DNA from: an uncultured Pelagibacteraceae bacterium
GTDB taxonomy: Bacteria; Pseudomonadota; Alphaproteobacteria; Pelagibacterales; Pelagibacteraceae
Direction of reading: 5' to 3'
DNA length: 64,000 bases
NCBI GenBank assembly: GCA_902609855.1
Contig: CACLTL010000001.1
Span: 124,001-188,000 of the forward strand
The translations under genes and the position numbers were made by a program. The notes beneath the pieces are model-generated. The model was not told the origin of the DNA and ran no database searches. It worked only from the letters and a program-made list of their open reading frames with translations. Below, in pieces: positions 9,785 through 20,379 of this stretch; position 1 is the stretch's first letter, and each line of letters opens with the position of its first letter.

Positions 9785-11828
9785 AATCACAATAAATGGA
9801 AAAGAAATTGAATTTGAGAAAGGAATGACAGTTCTTCAGGCATGCGAGCTTGCAGATGTTGAGATACCAAGATTTTGCTATCATGAAAAACTATCAATAG
9901 CTGGAAATTGCAGAATGTGTTTAGTTGAATTAGAAAAATCACCTAAACCAATTGCATCTTGCGCTATGCCAGCTGCAGAGGGAATGAATATAAAAACAAA
10001 TACTACTTTTGTGGAAAAAGCCAGAAAAGGTGTAATGGAATTTTTATTAGCTAATCATCCATTAGATTGTCCTGTGTGCGATCAAGGTGGAGAGTGTGAT
10101 TTACAGGATCAGTCTCTTTATTATGGAGTAGATAAATCGAGATTTGTTGAAAATAAAAGAGATGTAAAAGAAAAATATATGGGACCTTTGATTAAAACCC
10201 AAATGACAAGATGCATTCATTGCACAAGATGTGTGAGATTTGCGACAGAAGTTGCCGGTGTTCCAGAAATAGGAGCTATTGGAAGAGGAGAAAATATGGA
10301 AATCACGACTTATTTGGAAAAATCCATGGAGTCAGAGTTGTCTGCTAATGTTATTGATTTGTGTCCAGTGGGAGCACTTACATCTAAACCTTATGCTTTT
10401 GAGGCAAGACCATGGGAACTTAAAAAAACAGAAAGTGTAGATGTGATGGATGCAGTGGGTTCAAACATAAGAGTTGATACTTACAATTGGGAAGTAAAAA
10501 GAATTTTACCAAGATTAAATAATGAAATTAATGAAGAGTGGATATCCGACAAAACAAGATATTCTTGTGATGGTTTATTAAAACAAAGACTAGATGTTCC
10601 GTATATAAAAAAAAATAATAAATTACAAAAATCTACTTGGGATGAAGCTATAAATCTTTTAGTTGATAAAATACATTCAGTTCAACCAAATGAAATAGCT
10701 GGGCATATAGGTGATATGATCAATATGGAAAATGCTCTGAGCTTCAAGAAATTTTTTAAAAAACTAAAAAGTGAAAATTTAGAGTTTAGAGAAAAAAATT
10801 TTTATATAAACTCAGATGAAAAAATGAACTATATTTTTAATACTTCAATAGCAGGAATTGAAGATGCGGATCTAATTTTATTAGTTGGAACAAACCCAAG
10901 ACACGAAGCATCAATTTTAAACGCTAGAATAAGAAAAACGTTTGTACAAAAAAAAATCCCAATTTTCTCAATAGGAAACCCAGGTGATTTAACTTATGAA
11001 TATGAAATAATTGGCGATAGCACGGAAGATATTAAAAAAATTGTAAATAAAGAACACGACTTTTCTCAAAAACTTTCATCAGCAAAAAAACCAATTATCA
11101 TTATTGGAGAGTCAGCTTTAGAGCTTAAAAGTGGAGGATATATATTTGAAGAATTAAAAAGATTTTTAATAAAAAATAATTTGATTAATGAAAACTGGAA
11201 TAGTTTAAATATACTTGTGCAAAATGCATCAACAGTAGGTCTTTTAGATTTAAAAATTTTACAAGATAAAGAAAAATCTTCATCTTTTTTTGATGATTTA
11301 AGAAATAGAAAATTTAAACTTTTATATTTGTTAGGTTCCGATAATTTAGAATTTCAAAAAAATGATGAATTTATTGTTTATCAAGGTAGCCATGGAGATA
11401 GAGGCGCAGAGATCGCAGATTTAATTTTACCAAGCGCAACATATACGGAACAAAATGGTTTGTATGAAAATCTTGAAGGAAGAATACAAGAAGGTAAAAA
11501 AGCATCTTACCCAATTGGAGAAGCTTTAGAAGATTGGAAAATTTTCAATCGAATTACAAAAAAATTAAACATAAAAGAAAAAACGCTAAATTTTGATGAA
11601 TTAAGAAAAGAAATTTTAGAAACTGTTCCAAATTTTTCAGAGATAAACGAACTTCCGAAAAAATCAGTAATTAAAACTAATAATATTGAAACAAGTTTTT
11701 TCAATGAGAAGATTTTTGTAAAAGAACTTGACTATTACTACACAAACTCTATTTCACGTTCATCAAAAACAATGAGCGAGTGTCGTCAAATTCGTCAAAA
11801 AATTAAAAAAGATGGGACAAATAATTAA
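9777..11828 (+). CDS. nuoG: NADH-quinone oxidoreductase subunit G
   Basis: A 683-residue 75-kDa subunit carrying several iron-sulfur clusters of the complex I peripheral arm. Order seen: an N-terminal [2Fe-2S] ferredoxin domain ([15 protein letters not shown]), the His/Cys [4Fe-4S] region ([17 protein letters not shown]), a second cluster region ([11 protein letters not shown] and [10 protein letters not shown]), then a large molybdopterin-oxidoreductase-like domain with no sign of molybdopterin use. Length is close to other alphaproteobacterial NuoG. It overlaps nuoH by 1 base. Confidence 0.97.
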   Translation: MPKITINGKEIEFEKGMTVLQACELADVEIPRFCYHEKLSIAGNCRMCLVELEKSPKPIASCAMPAAEGMNIKTNTTFVEKARKGVMEFLLANHPLDCPVCDQGGECDLQDQSLYYGVDKSRFVENKRDVKEKYMGPLIKTQMTRCIHCTRCVRFATEVAGVPEIGAIGRGENMEITTYLEKSMESELSANVIDLCPVGALTSKPYAFEARPWELKKTESVDVMDAVGSNIRVDTYNWEVKRILPRLNNEINEEWISDKTRYSCDGLLKQRLDVPYIKKNNKLQKSTWDEAINLLVDKIHSVQPNEIAGHIGDMINMENALSFKKFFKKLKSENLEFREKNFYINSDEKMNYIFNTSIAGIEDADLILLVGTNPRHEASILNARIRKTFVQKKIPIFSIGNPGDLTYEYEIIGDSTEDIKKIVNKEHDFSQKLSSAKKPIIIIGESALELKSGGYIFEELKRFLIKNNLINENWNSLNILVQNASTVGLLDLKILQDKEKSSSFFDDLRNRKFKLLYLLGSDNLEFQKNDEFIVYQGSHGDRGAEIADLILPSATYTEQNGLYENLEGRIQEGKKASYPIGEALEDWKIFNRITKKLNIKEKTLNFDELRKEILETVPNFSEINELPKKSVIKTNNIETSFFNEKIFVKELDYYYTNSISRSSKTMSECRQIRQKIKKDGTNN

Positions 11829-12835
11829 TGATGGAGTACTTACAAATTTTAGGTAACGAAGTTTATAAAATTTTATTTTTAATAGTACCAATATTAGTTT
11901 CAGTGGCCATGATTGTTTGGTTGGATAGAAGGGTTTGGGGTTTAGTGCAAAAAAGGAAAGGACCAAATGTTGTAGGTCCATTTGGTTTACTGCAAACATT
12001 GGCTGATGCATTAAAATATATTTTTAAAGAAATAATTATTCCAGCTAGCGCTAATAAAACAGTATTTATACTTGCACCTATTGTAACGATGACTCTTGCT
12101 TTAGTGGCTTGGGCAGTTATTCCAATGAGTGAAGAACTTGTATTGTCTGATATTAATGTTGGCATATTATATTTATTTGCTGTTTCTTCTCTGGGTGTTT
12201 ATGGCATTATAATGGGTGGATGGGCTTCAAATTCCAAATATCCATTTTTAGGCGCAATTAGGTCTGCAGCTCAAATGGTTTCTTATGAAGTTTCTATCGG
12301 AATAATAATTATCAATGTTTTATTGTGCGTTGGATCATTAAACTTAAAAGACATTGTCTTAGCGCAAAAAGAACTATGGTACGTAATTCCACTATTTCCA
12401 ATGTTTGTAATATTTTTTATTTCTGCATTAGCAGAGACTAATAGACCTCCTTTTGATTTACCCGAAGCTGAAGCCGAGTTAGTGGCTGGATATCAAACCG
12501 AATATTCTGGAATGATGTATGCTATGTTTTGGCTTGGTGAATATGCAAACATTCTTTTAATGTGTGCAATGGGTTCTATACTTTTTCTAGGTGGTTGGTT
12601 GCCAATAACTGACATTTATCCAATTAATTTAGTACCAGCTCCAATCTGGATGATTTTAAAAATTTTATTCTTATTTTTCTTGTTCGCTTTAATAAAAGCA
12701 ATTGTGCCAAGATACAGATATGATCAATTGATGAGACTAGGATGGAAAATATTTCTTCCATTTTCTTTAGTATATTTAGTGTTAACAGCAAGTTTTTTAT
12801 TTTATTTTGATAAATTACCAAAAGGGAACTTTTAA
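11828..12835 (+). CDS. nuoH: NADH-quinone oxidoreductase subunit H
   Basis: A 335-residue membrane subunit with about eight helices that joins the peripheral arm to the proton-pumping arm and forms part of the quinone channel. Typical motifs are visible: [23 protein letters not shown] near the N-terminus, [25 protein letters not shown], and [26 protein letters not shown], each highly conserved in NuoH/ND1. Two adjacent ATG codons could start it; the first overlaps the nuoG stop. It shares one base with nuoI. Confidence 0.98.
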   Translation: MMEYLQILGNEVYKILFLIVPILVSVAMIVWLDRRVWGLVQKRKGPNVVGPFGLLQTLADALKYIFKEIIIPASANKTVFILAPIVTMTLALVAWAVIPMSEELVLSDINVGILYLFAVSSLGVYGIIMGGWASNSKYPFLGAIRSAAQMVSYEVSIGIIIINVLLCVGSLNLKDIVLAQKELWYVIPLFPMFVIFFISALAETNRPPFDLPEAEAELVAGYQTEYSGMMYAMFWLGEYANILLMCAMGSILFLGGWLPITDIYPINLVPAPIWMILKILFLFFLFALIKAIVPRYRYDQLMRLGWKIFLPFSLVYLVLTASFLFYFDKLPKGNF

Positions 12836-13320
12836 TGACTCTAAGCAGAATTTTTAAAACTATTTTTTTAGTTGAGTTTATTAAAGGTTTGTTAATGGCC
12901 ATTAAAGAAATGTTTAAAAAATCCAAAACTGTGAATTATCCGTTTGAAAAAGGTCCAATAAGCCCTCGTATGAGAGGAGAACATGCTTTAAGAAGATATC
13001 CAAATGGCGAAGAAAGATGTATAGCCTGTAAACTTTGTGAAGCAGTTTGTCCCGCTCAAGCTATTACAATTGAGTCAGCTGAAAGAGCAGATGGTAGTAG
13101 AAAAACAACAAGATACGATATCGATATGTTGAAATGTATTTATTGTGGTTTATGTCAAGAGTCGTGTCCTGTAGAAGCTATAGTTCAAGGGCCAAATTTT
13201 GAATTTGCAACAGAAACAAGAGAAGAGCTTTATTATAATAAAGAAAAATTATTAGACAACGGTGATAGATGGGAATCAGTCTTGGCTAAGAATATTAAGC
13301 TAGATAAACCCTATAGATAA
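12835..13320 (+). CDS. nuoI: NADH-quinone oxidoreductase subunit I
   Basis: A 161-residue ferredoxin-like subunit with two [4Fe-4S] motifs, [12 protein letters not shown] and [12 protein letters not shown], which carry electrons between NuoG and NuoB. An amphipathic N-terminal helix (about residues 1-25) lies along the membrane in this family. Length and spacing of both cysteine sets are normal. The start overlaps the nuoH stop by one base and nuoJ begins at the next base after its stop. Confidence 0.98.
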   Translation: MTLSRIFKTIFLVEFIKGLLMAIKEMFKKSKTVNYPFEKGPISPRMRGEHALRRYPNGEERCIACKLCEAVCPAQAITIESAERADGSRKTTRYDIDMLKCIYCGLCQESCPVEAIVQGPNFEFATETREELYYNKEKLLDNGDRWESVLAKNIKLDKPYR

Positions 13321-13947
13321 ATGTTAGCTCATTCAGTATTTTTTTATTTTTTTTCTGTTATTGCAATTTTTTCATCTCTAATGGTAATCACATCAAGAAA
13401 TACTGTTAACTCAGTTTTCTTTTTAATCTTAGATTTCATATCAGTTGGATGCCTTTTCATAATGGTTGGTGCTGAATTTTTAGGAATGATTATTTTAATT
13501 GTTTATGTTGGAGCTGTGGCAGTTTTATTTTTATTTGTAGTAATGATGCTTAACGTAGCTGAACAAAAACAATCTTGGTTTATTGGAAAAAAATCAACTC
13601 ATATTCCAATAGGGTTAATAGTAAGCGTCTTAATACTTTTAGAGCTACTAGTAGTTGTTGGTGGTTGGAAGTACAAGGACGATCTAATGTCAAGCAGCAC
13701 TTTAAATTTATCAGATATTTCAAATACACATCAGTTAGGTTTGGTTATGTACACTGATTATATTTTGTATTTTCAATTAGCCGGAGTCATACTTTTATTA
13801 TCAATGATAGGGGCTATACTTTTAACGTTTAGACAAAGAAAAGGAGTAAAAAAACAAAGTTATTTTAATCAAATTTCTAGAAATCCATCATCATCAATTG
13901 AGCTTAGAGATGTGGAGAGCAATAAAGGGGTAAAAATTGATGATTGA
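13321..13947 (+). CDS. nuoJ: NADH-quinone oxidoreductase subunit J
   Basis: A 208-residue membrane subunit with five hydrophobic helices, matching NuoJ/ND6. The third helix holds the family motif region [19 protein letters not shown], whose bulge helps gate proton coupling. The C-terminal 40 residues are polar and variable. It overlaps nuoK by 8 bases if nuoK uses the ATG at 13940. Confidence 0.96.
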   Translation: MLAHSVFFYFFSVIAIFSSLMVITSRNTVNSVFFLILDFISVGCLFIMVGAEFLGMIILIVYVGAVAVLFLFVVMMLNVAEQKQSWFIGKKSTHIPIGLIVSVLILLELLVVVGGWKYKDDLMSSSTLNLSDISNTHQLGLVMYTDYILYFQLAGVILLLSMIGAILLTFRQRKGVKKQSYFNQISRNPSSSIELRDVESNKGVKIDD

Positions 13948-14251
13948 AATTGGACTAGGTCATTATTTATCTCTAGGTGCAATAATATTCTTTTTAGGTG
14001 TAATCGGTATTTTTTTAAATAGAAAAAACGTAATAGTAATATTGATGTCTATAGAATTGATATTGTTATCAGTAAACATAAATTTAATATCATTCTCAAT
14101 TTTTTCTGGAGATATAGTTGGACAAATATTCACAATGCTAATTTTGACAGTAGCAGCAGCTGAAGCGGCAATAGGATTAGCAATAATTGTTATTTATTAT
14201 AGAAACAGAGGCTCAATAAGAGTTGAAGATATCCATGGAATGAAAGGATAA
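13940..14251 (+). CDS. nuoK: NADH-quinone oxidoreductase subunit K
   Basis: A 103-residue membrane subunit with three helices, matching NuoK/ND4L. Conserved acidic residues sit in helix 2 ([15 protein letters not shown]) and helix 3 ([13 protein letters not shown]). I start it at ATG 13940; an in-frame TTG at 13937 would add one residue and is less likely. With NuoJ it forms the link between the quinone site and the antiporter-like subunits. nuoL follows directly. Confidence 0.96.
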   Translation: MIEIGLGHYLSLGAIIFFLGVIGIFLNRKNVIVILMSIELILLSVNINLISFSIFSGDIVGQIFTMLILTVAAAEAAIGLAIIVIYYRNRGSIRVEDIHGMKG

Positions 14252-16159
14252 ATGGAGTACGCTGTAATTTTTTTACCCTTAGTTGGATCTATTCTTGGTT
14301 TTTTAGGTAAATCATTAATTAAATATTTTTCTGAAATTACTACAAGTTTATTCGTAAGTATTTCAGCTGTGTTTTCAATAATCTTGTTTTGGAATGGAAT
14401 TCAAAATAATACATACGGAAATTTTAAAATATTTGAATGGATTAGCTCAGGAAATTTTGTTGCTAATTGGTCAATAAATATTGATCCTTTAAGTTCAGTG
14501 ATGCTAGTAGTTGTCACTTTTGTTTCAGCATTGGTACATATTTATTCTATTGGCTACATGAGCCATGATCCGCACAAACCAAGATTTATGTCTTACTTAT
14601 CCTTATTTACATTTTCAATGTTAGTTCTTGTTGTGTCAGATAACTTTCTTCAATTATTTTTTGGCTGGGAGGGAGTAGGGCTATGTTCCTATCTATTAAT
14701 TGGTTTTTGGTATAAAAAAGAGAGCGCAAATAACGCAGCAATTAAAGCTTTTATCGTAAACAGGGTAGGTGATTTTGGTTTAGCGATTGGAATTTTTCTT
14801 ATATTTTTTTATTTCGGTACGATAAATTTTCAAGAAGTTTTTGAATTAGCTCCACAATTTATTGAAAAAAAATTGGTATTCTTTGGTTTTGAGACAACTT
14901 TAATCACATTGATTTGTTTATTTTTATTTATTGGAGCAATGGGTAAGTCAGCCCAATTTTTATTACATACTTGGTTACCAGATGCCATGGAAGGGCCCAC
15001 ACCAGTTTCAGCTCTTATTCATGCAGCTACAATGGTGACAGCCGGTGTGTTTTTAGTTGTTAGATGTTCCCCATTATTTGAATATTCTCAAACTGCTTTG
15101 AACCTAGTTGCAATAGTTGGAATGATTACTGCAATTTTTGCAGCATCAGTTGCCCTTGTTCAGAATGATATCAAAAAAATAGTTGCTTACTCAACTTGTA
15201 GTCAATTAGGTTACATGTTTTTTGCTGCAGGTGTAGGTGCTTATCATGTAGCAATGTTCCATTTATTCACTCATGCTTTTTTTAAAGCTTTATTATTTCT
15301 AGGCTCTGGATCTGTAATTCATGCGTTTAAAGATGAACAAGATATAAGGAATATGGGTGGTGTGAGAAAAAAACTTCCTTATACCTATGTTTTTATGTTG
15401 ATAGGAACTTTGGCATTAACTGGATTTCCTTTTTTATCTGGTTTTTACTCTAAAGATGCAATTATTGAATTTGCTTATTTAAGAAATTCTTCCCTTGGAA
15501 ACTATGCGGCAACTATTGGAATTTTTACAGCATTTTTAACTTCAATTTATTCTTGGAGATTATTTTTCAAAACATTTCACGGTCCATACAATAATTTGAA
15601 AGTACCAATAAATGAAACTCATGAGTCTCCTTTTGTAATGTTAGGTCCTTTATTATTTTTAGCTATTGGTGCAATTTTTGCCGGTTATTTTTTTAAAACG
15701 ACATTTATTGGTCACCACAGTAATGAATTCTGGCAGTCATCAATATTTTTTCTAAATGAAATAAAACATGATCCGATTCCTTTATGGTTTTTAATTTTAA
15801 CACCAGTATTAGTAGTAATTTCTATACCAATCTCATATTATTATTTTATTTCTAATACGAAAATTTTAGAAGAATTTAAAAATACTAATTCACCACTTTA
15901 TAGTTTTTTACTTAATAAATGGTATATAGATGAACTATACGATTTATTATTTGTGAAACCTGCTAAAAAAATTGGCTCTTTTTTTTGGAAAAAAGGTGAT
16001 TTAGGTTTTATAGATAGATTTGGCCCTGATGGTATTTCAAAATTAATAAAAAAACTTTCTGACAAAGCAGGTATTTTTCAAACTGGATTTATATATGATT
16101 ATGCTTTTGTGATGTTGATAGGTTTATCAATTCTACTCACTTATTTGATTTTAAATTAA
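14252..16159 (+). CDS. nuoL: NADH-quinone oxidoreductase subunit L
   Basis: A 635-residue antiporter-like proton-pumping subunit at the far end of the membrane arm. Seen: GWEGVGLCSYLLIGFWY with the conserved glutamate, HTWLPDAMEGPTPVSALIHAATMVTAG, and a long C-terminal extension that in this family forms the lateral helix along the arm. About 15 hydrophobic helices can be picked out. Length is normal. nuoM starts 3 bases after its stop. Confidence 0.98.
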   Translation: MEYAVIFLPLVGSILGFLGKSLIKYFSEITTSLFVSISAVFSIILFWNGIQNNTYGNFKIFEWISSGNFVANWSINIDPLSSVMLVVVTFVSALVHIYSIGYMSHDPHKPRFMSYLSLFTFSMLVLVVSDNFLQLFFGWEGVGLCSYLLIGFWYKKESANNAAIKAFIVNRVGDFGLAIGIFLIFFYFGTINFQEVFELAPQFIEKKLVFFGFETTLITLICLFLFIGAMGKSAQFLLHTWLPDAMEGPTPVSALIHAATMVTAGVFLVVRCSPLFEYSQTALNLVAIVGMITAIFAASVALVQNDIKKIVAYSTCSQLGYMFFAAGVGAYHVAMFHLFTHAFFKALLFLGSGSVIHAFKDEQDIRNMGGVRKKLPYTYVFMLIGTLALTGFPFLSGFYSKDAIIEFAYLRNSSLGNYAATIGIFTAFLTSIYSWRLFFKTFHGPYNNLKVPINETHESPFVMLGPLLFLAIGAIFAGYFFKTTFIGHHSNEFWQSSIFFLNEIKHDPIPLWFLILTPVLVVISIPISYYYFISNTKILEEFKNTNSPLYSFLLNKWYIDELYDLLFVKPAKKIGSFFWKKGDLGFIDRFGPDGISKLIKKLSDKAGIFQTGFIYDYAFVMLIGLSILLTYLILN

Positions 16160-16162
16160 AAA

Positions 16163-17650
16163 ATGGACTTTCCAATTTTATCTACTCTAATATTTTTACC
16201 ATTAGTAAGTTCTCTATTTATTTTTATATCCAGAGGGCAAAAAAACAATAATAGTGCAATTTACATTTCTTTATTTAGTAGTTTAGCAACATTTATTTTG
16301 TCTTTATTTGTTTGGTATTCAATGGATTATACATCAGCAGATTTTCAATTCTTAGAGGAACAATCCTGGATTAATGATTTTATTAAATTTAAACTCGGTA
16401 TAGACGGAATCTCAATCCTATTTATAGTCCTTACAACATTAATAACTCCTATTTGTATCATCTCATGCATTAATAGTGTTAAAGATAGAGTGAAAGAGTT
16501 TTTAATAGCGATTTTGATATTAGAAACTTTCATGATTGGAGTTTTTTGCTCATTAGATTTAGTTGTATTTTATTTATTCTTTGAGGCTGGATTAATCCCA
16601 ATGTTTTTAATCATAGGGGTTTGGGGCGGCCCAAGAAGAGTTTACTCAGCGTTTAAATTCTTTCTATTTACTCTATTGGGATCAGTTTTGATGCTTGTTG
16701 CTATTATTGCCATCTATTGGATAACAGGAACAACTGATGTCACTCAAATTTACGAAATTAAAATACCTAAAGAATATCAAAACTTATTATGGTTAGCTTT
16801 TTTCAGTTCTTTTGCTGTGAAAACACCTATGTGGCCTGTTCACACTTGGTTACCTGATGCGCATGTTGAAGCGCCTACAGCTGGATCAGTAATACTAGCT
16901 GCAATACTATTAAAAATGGCTGGATATGGTTTTTTGAGATTTTCTTTACCCATGTTTCCACTAGCTTCAGAATTTTTTACACCATTAATTTTTACACTAA
17001 GTATTATTGCTATTATTTACACATCTTTAGTCGCTTTAATGCAAGAGGATATGAAAAAATTAATTGCATATTCCTCAGTTGCTCACATGGGTTATGTAAC
17101 TCTTGGAATATTTACATTTACCAAACAAGGAATTGAAGGAAGTATTTTTCAGATGATTAGTCATGGATTGATTTCAGCAGCACTATTCTTATGCGTAGGG
17201 GTTGTTTATGACAGGTTACATTCCAGAATGATCAGTACGTATGGCGGATTAGTAAATTATTTACCAAAATATTCTTTTTTGTTTATAGTTTTTGCTTTAG
17301 CTGGATTGGGCCTTCCTGGGACGTCTGGCTTTTTAGGTGAGTTTTTAGTTTTAACAGGAACTTTTCAGAAGAATTATTTGGTTGCAATGTTAGCTACATT
17401 TGGAGTTGTCTTAGGAGCTGCATACATGCTTTGGCTTACAAAGAGAGTTATTTTTGGTGTAACTAAAAATGACCAAATTAAAAATTTAAAAGATGTTAAT
17501 AAATCAGAAATGATTATGTTAGGTATTTTAGCTGTGCTAGTTATTTTTTTTGGTTTTTATCCGGTTCCATTAATGGAAACTTTAAATGTTTCAGTAGACA
17601 ACTTAATAAATAACTATGAAACTGCTGTTCAAATAGAGAGTTTAAATTAA
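16163..17650 (+). CDS. nuoM: NADH-quinone oxidoreductase subunit M
   Basis: A 495-residue antiporter-like proton-pumping subunit of complex I. The conserved FEAGLIPMFLIIGVWGG contains the key glutamate, and HTWLPDAHVEAPTAGSVILAAILLKMAGYG carries the quinone/proton-channel signature shared with Mrp antiporters. About 14 hydrophobic helices are visible. It sits between nuoL and nuoN with gaps of 3 bases and 1 base. Confidence 0.98.
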   Translation: MDFPILSTLIFLPLVSSLFIFISRGQKNNNSAIYISLFSSLATFILSLFVWYSMDYTSADFQFLEEQSWINDFIKFKLGIDGISILFIVLTTLITPICIISCINSVKDRVKEFLIAILILETFMIGVFCSLDLVVFYLFFEAGLIPMFLIIGVWGGPRRVYSAFKFFLFTLLGSVLMLVAIIAIYWITGTTDVTQIYEIKIPKEYQNLLWLAFFSSFAVKTPMWPVHTWLPDAHVEAPTAGSVILAAILLKMAGYGFLRFSLPMFPLASEFFTPLIFTLSIIAIIYTSLVALMQEDMKKLIAYSSVAHMGYVTLGIFTFTKQGIEGSIFQMISHGLISAALFLCVGVVYDRLHSRMISTYGGLVNYLPKYSFLFIVFALAGLGLPGTSGFLGEFLVLTGTFQKNYLVAMLATFGVVLGAAYMLWLTKRVIFGVTKNDQIKNLKDVNKSEMIMLGILAVLVIFFGFYPVPLMETLNVSVDNLINNYETAVQIESLN

Positions 17651-17651
17651 T

Positions 17652-19067
17652 ATGATAAATAATTTAAATATATTACTTCCAGAAATTTTTTTAACATTAT
17701 CAATTTTTTCCATTTTGATGATCGGAGTATTCATAAAAAATAGTTTCAATTTAATTTTCAACCTTAGTTCAGCAATTATTTTTTTGACAGTTGTAATAAT
17801 TTTAAACACTTCAAATAACTTAGAAAAAATATTTTTAGAAAGCTTCACAAGAGATGCTTTTTCAAATTTTTTTAAAATATTAATTCTTATCTCAAGCTTA
17901 TTTGTACTTAATTCATCAAAAAATTATATCGTAGATAAAAAATTAACAAAATTTGAGTATCCAATAATAATATTAATTTCAATTTTAGGTATGTTTTTCA
18001 TGGTAAGTTCTAACGATATAATTTTATTTTATTTAGGTTTAGAATTACAATCATTGTCACTATATATCTTAGCTTCAATTGATAGAGATAATTTAAAGTC
18101 ATCTGAGTCTGGTATAAAATATTTTGTGTTAAGTGCTTTATCATCAGGTTTATTACTTTATGGTTGCTCTTTATTGTACGGATTCACAGGCTCAACTAAT
18201 TTTGATTTAATTGCAAACGAACTAGGCAAAGAAAATACAGGTGCAGTATTTGCCATGGTGTTTATTTTGGTTGGTCTTGCATTTAAAGTTTCGGCAGTTC
18301 CTTTTCATATGTGGACACCTGATGTGTATGAAGGAGCACCAACATCTATAACGAGTTATTTTGCAGTAGTTCCAAAAGTTGCTGGACTAGCAGTTTTAAT
18401 TAAGTTTATGTTAATTCCTTTTTCAAAAATATTAATGGAGTGGCAAACTATAATTATTTTTATATCTATCGCCTCAATGATTTTAGGGGCAGTGGCTGCG
18501 ATCGGACAGAAAAATATTAAAAGGTTATTAGCTTATAGCTCAATAGGACACATAGGATATGCTTTAGCTGGGGTAGCAACTGGAGTGATCTCTGGTTATG
18601 AGAGTTCAATAGTTTATATTTCTATTTATGTTGTAATGAATCTTGGTGCTTTTTCATGTTTGTATCTATTAAAAAAAGATGGCGAGTATAAAGAAAATAT
18701 TTCTGACTTATCAGGTATTTCAAAAAAACATCCAATCTTAGCTATATCATTTTTAGTAATACTATTCTCTTTAGCAGGCATCCCCCCACTTGGAGGATTT
18801 TTTGCTAAATTTTACGTTTTTACTGCGGTAGTTGAACAACAGATGTATGCTTTAGCAATAATAGGATTATTAACCACTGTAATATCGGCTTTTTATTATC
18901 TTAAAATAATTAAGACTATTTATTTTGATGACAGTGTCATTAGTTTCGATAATACAAAAAATAAATTCGCTCAACTATCGATTTTTATAAGTTGTAGTAT
19001 CTTGCTAACTTTCTTCTTGTACCCTTCAGTTTTGAGCAACGTAGTGGATACATTATTTTTAAATTAA
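17652..19067 (+). CDS. nuoN: NADH-quinone oxidoreductase subunit N
   Basis: A 471-residue antiporter-like proton-pumping subunit that completes the 14-subunit complex. Seen: LGLELQSLSLYILAS with the conserved glutamate, AVPFHMWTPDVYEGAPTSITSYFAVVPK, and about 13-14 hydrophobic helices. It is the last subunit gene of the operon, but transcription may continue, since its stop overlaps the birA start by one base. Confidence 0.97.
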   Translation: MINNLNILLPEIFLTLSIFSILMIGVFIKNSFNLIFNLSSAIIFLTVVIILNTSNNLEKIFLESFTRDAFSNFFKILILISSLFVLNSSKNYIVDKKLTKFEYPIIILISILGMFFMVSSNDIILFYLGLELQSLSLYILASIDRDNLKSSESGIKYFVLSALSSGLLLYGCSLLYGFTGSTNFDLIANELGKENTGAVFAMVFILVGLAFKVSAVPFHMWTPDVYEGAPTSITSYFAVVPKVAGLAVLIKFMLIPFSKILMEWQTIIIFISIASMILGAVAAIGQKNIKRLLAYSSIGHIGYALAGVATGVISGYESSIVYISIYVVMNLGAFSCLYLLKKDGEYKENISDLSGISKKHPILAISFLVILFSLAGIPPLGGFFAKFYVFTAVVEQQMYALAIIGLLTTVISAFYYLKIIKTIYFDDSVISFDNTKNKFAQLSIFISCSILLTFFLYPSVLSNVVDTLFLN

Positions 19068-19636
19068 TGAAATTGAGATCACTTAAATTTAAAAGTGTTA
19101 AAAGCACAAACGATATAGCTTTAATGCTCATAAAGAAAGATAATATAAAGCCTTCAATAATCTCATCTGAGCGTCAGACAAAAGGTAGAGGTACTATGGG
19201 AAAAAAATGGATTTCAAAAAAAGGAAATTTATTTTTAAGTATTTTTTTTGATATGAGTAAAAAAAAAATAGATTTTAAGAAATTTGCAGTTTTAAATGCA
19301 TATTTATTAAAAAATATTCTTGCAAAAAAATTTTCAAATAAAATTAAAATCAAATGGCCTAACGACCTTTTATTTAAAAAAAAAAAAATTTGTGGAATTT
19401 TACAAGAGACCGTTATTAATGGTGGAAAACAATTTTTAATAGTTGGAATAGGAATAAATACTAATATAGATCCAAAAAACAGTAGTTTTCCTGCTACTTC
19501 GTTGAAACATATTACAAATAAAAATATAGATAATAAAAAACTATTTATTATGATTAAAAAAAACTATGAAAAATTTTTATTTAAAGCTAATAAAAATTCA
19601 TTTTCAGAGTTAAAAAAATTTGCACGAAAAATATGA
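19067..19636 (+). CDS. birA: Biotin--[acetyl-CoA-carboxylase] ligase, minimal form
   Basis: A 189-residue enzyme that attaches biotin to the biotin carboxyl carrier protein. The catalytic core is clear: KGRGTMGKKW near residue 41 and IKWPNDLLF with KKKICGILQE near residues 96-115, the biotinyl-AMP site. It lacks the N-terminal DNA-binding domain of E. coli BirA and seems to lack most of the C-terminal SH3-like domain, so it should be an enzyme only, not a repressor. The start overlaps the nuoN stop, and the stop overlaps coaX by 4 bases. A birA-coaX-rnj run after nuoN is a familiar alphaproteobacterial order. Confidence 0.9.
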   Translation: MKLRSLKFKSVKSTNDIALMLIKKDNIKPSIISSERQTKGRGTMGKKWISKKGNLFLSIFFDMSKKKIDFKKFAVLNAYLLKNILAKKFSNKIKIKWPNDLLFKKKKICGILQETVINGGKQFLIVGIGINTNIDPKNSSFPATSLKHITNKNIDNKKLFIMIKKNYEKFLFKANKNSFSELKKFARKI

Positions 19637-20379
19637 AATATTTAATTGGTGATATAGGAAATACCTCCACAAAGATATGTGTTTTAAATAAAAAATTTAA
19701 AATTTTGAGATCGTATAATTTTGACACTAGCGAGATGTATAAAAACAATCTTTTAAAAAAGATTATTGGAAAAAAAACCAATAAAAATATAAATCCAGTC
19801 TTTTTATTTTCAAGTGTTGTACCAAAGGTATTTATGAATATTAAAAAGAATTTAAAGTCGACTAAATTTAAAATATTAGAAATTAAGAACTTGAAATTGA
19901 ATAAAATTATCAAAATTAATATAAAAAATAAAAAAAAATTAGGCTCAGATAGAATAGCAAACGCGATTGGTGCAAAAAAATTAAGAAATTGTCTAATTAT
20001 AGATTTTGGAACAGCAACTACGTTCGATGTTATTAAAAATGGTATATATGAAGGAGGGGTAATTGCACCTGGCGTAAATCTTTCCATAAAAAATTTAAGT
20101 CAAGCAACTGCCTTACTCCCTTTAATTAATTTAAAAACCCATCAAAAAACCTACGGGAAAAATACAATCGAAGCTCTTAATGCTGGTTTTGTATGGGGGT
20201 ATGAAGGTTTAATAAACAATATTATAGATAAGATAATTTCTAGAAGTAAAATTAAATACAAAATTTTACTTACAGGCGGATATGCAAACTTTTTTAATAA
20301 AATGATAAGAAAAAAAGTAGCAATAGACCAAGATATAACTATTAAAGGAATAGCAAATGCTTATAAGGAATTAATATGA
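19633..20379 (+). CDS. coaX: Type III pantothenate kinase
   Basis: A 248-residue enzyme for the first step of coenzyme A synthesis, phosphorylation of pantothenate. Features of the acetate-kinase-like fold are seen: DIGNTSTKI at residues 6-14, the phosphate loop, LGSDRIANAIGA, DFGTATTFDV with the catalytic aspartate, and GGVIAPG. Overlaps of 4 bases with birA and with the RNase J gene suggest one transcript. The lysine-rich middle (about 75-105) follows the base composition of the genome. Confidence 0.93.
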   Translation: MKYLIGDIGNTSTKICVLNKKFKILRSYNFDTSEMYKNNLLKKIIGKKTNKNINPVFLFSSVVPKVFMNIKKNLKSTKFKILEIKNLKLNKIIKINIKNKKKLGSDRIANAIGAKKLRNCLIIDFGTATTFDVIKNGIYEGGVIAPGVNLSIKNLSQATALLPLINLKTHQKTYGKNTIEALNAGFVWGYEGLINNIIDKIISRSKIKYKILLTGGYANFFNKMIRKKVAIDQDITIKGIANAYKELI

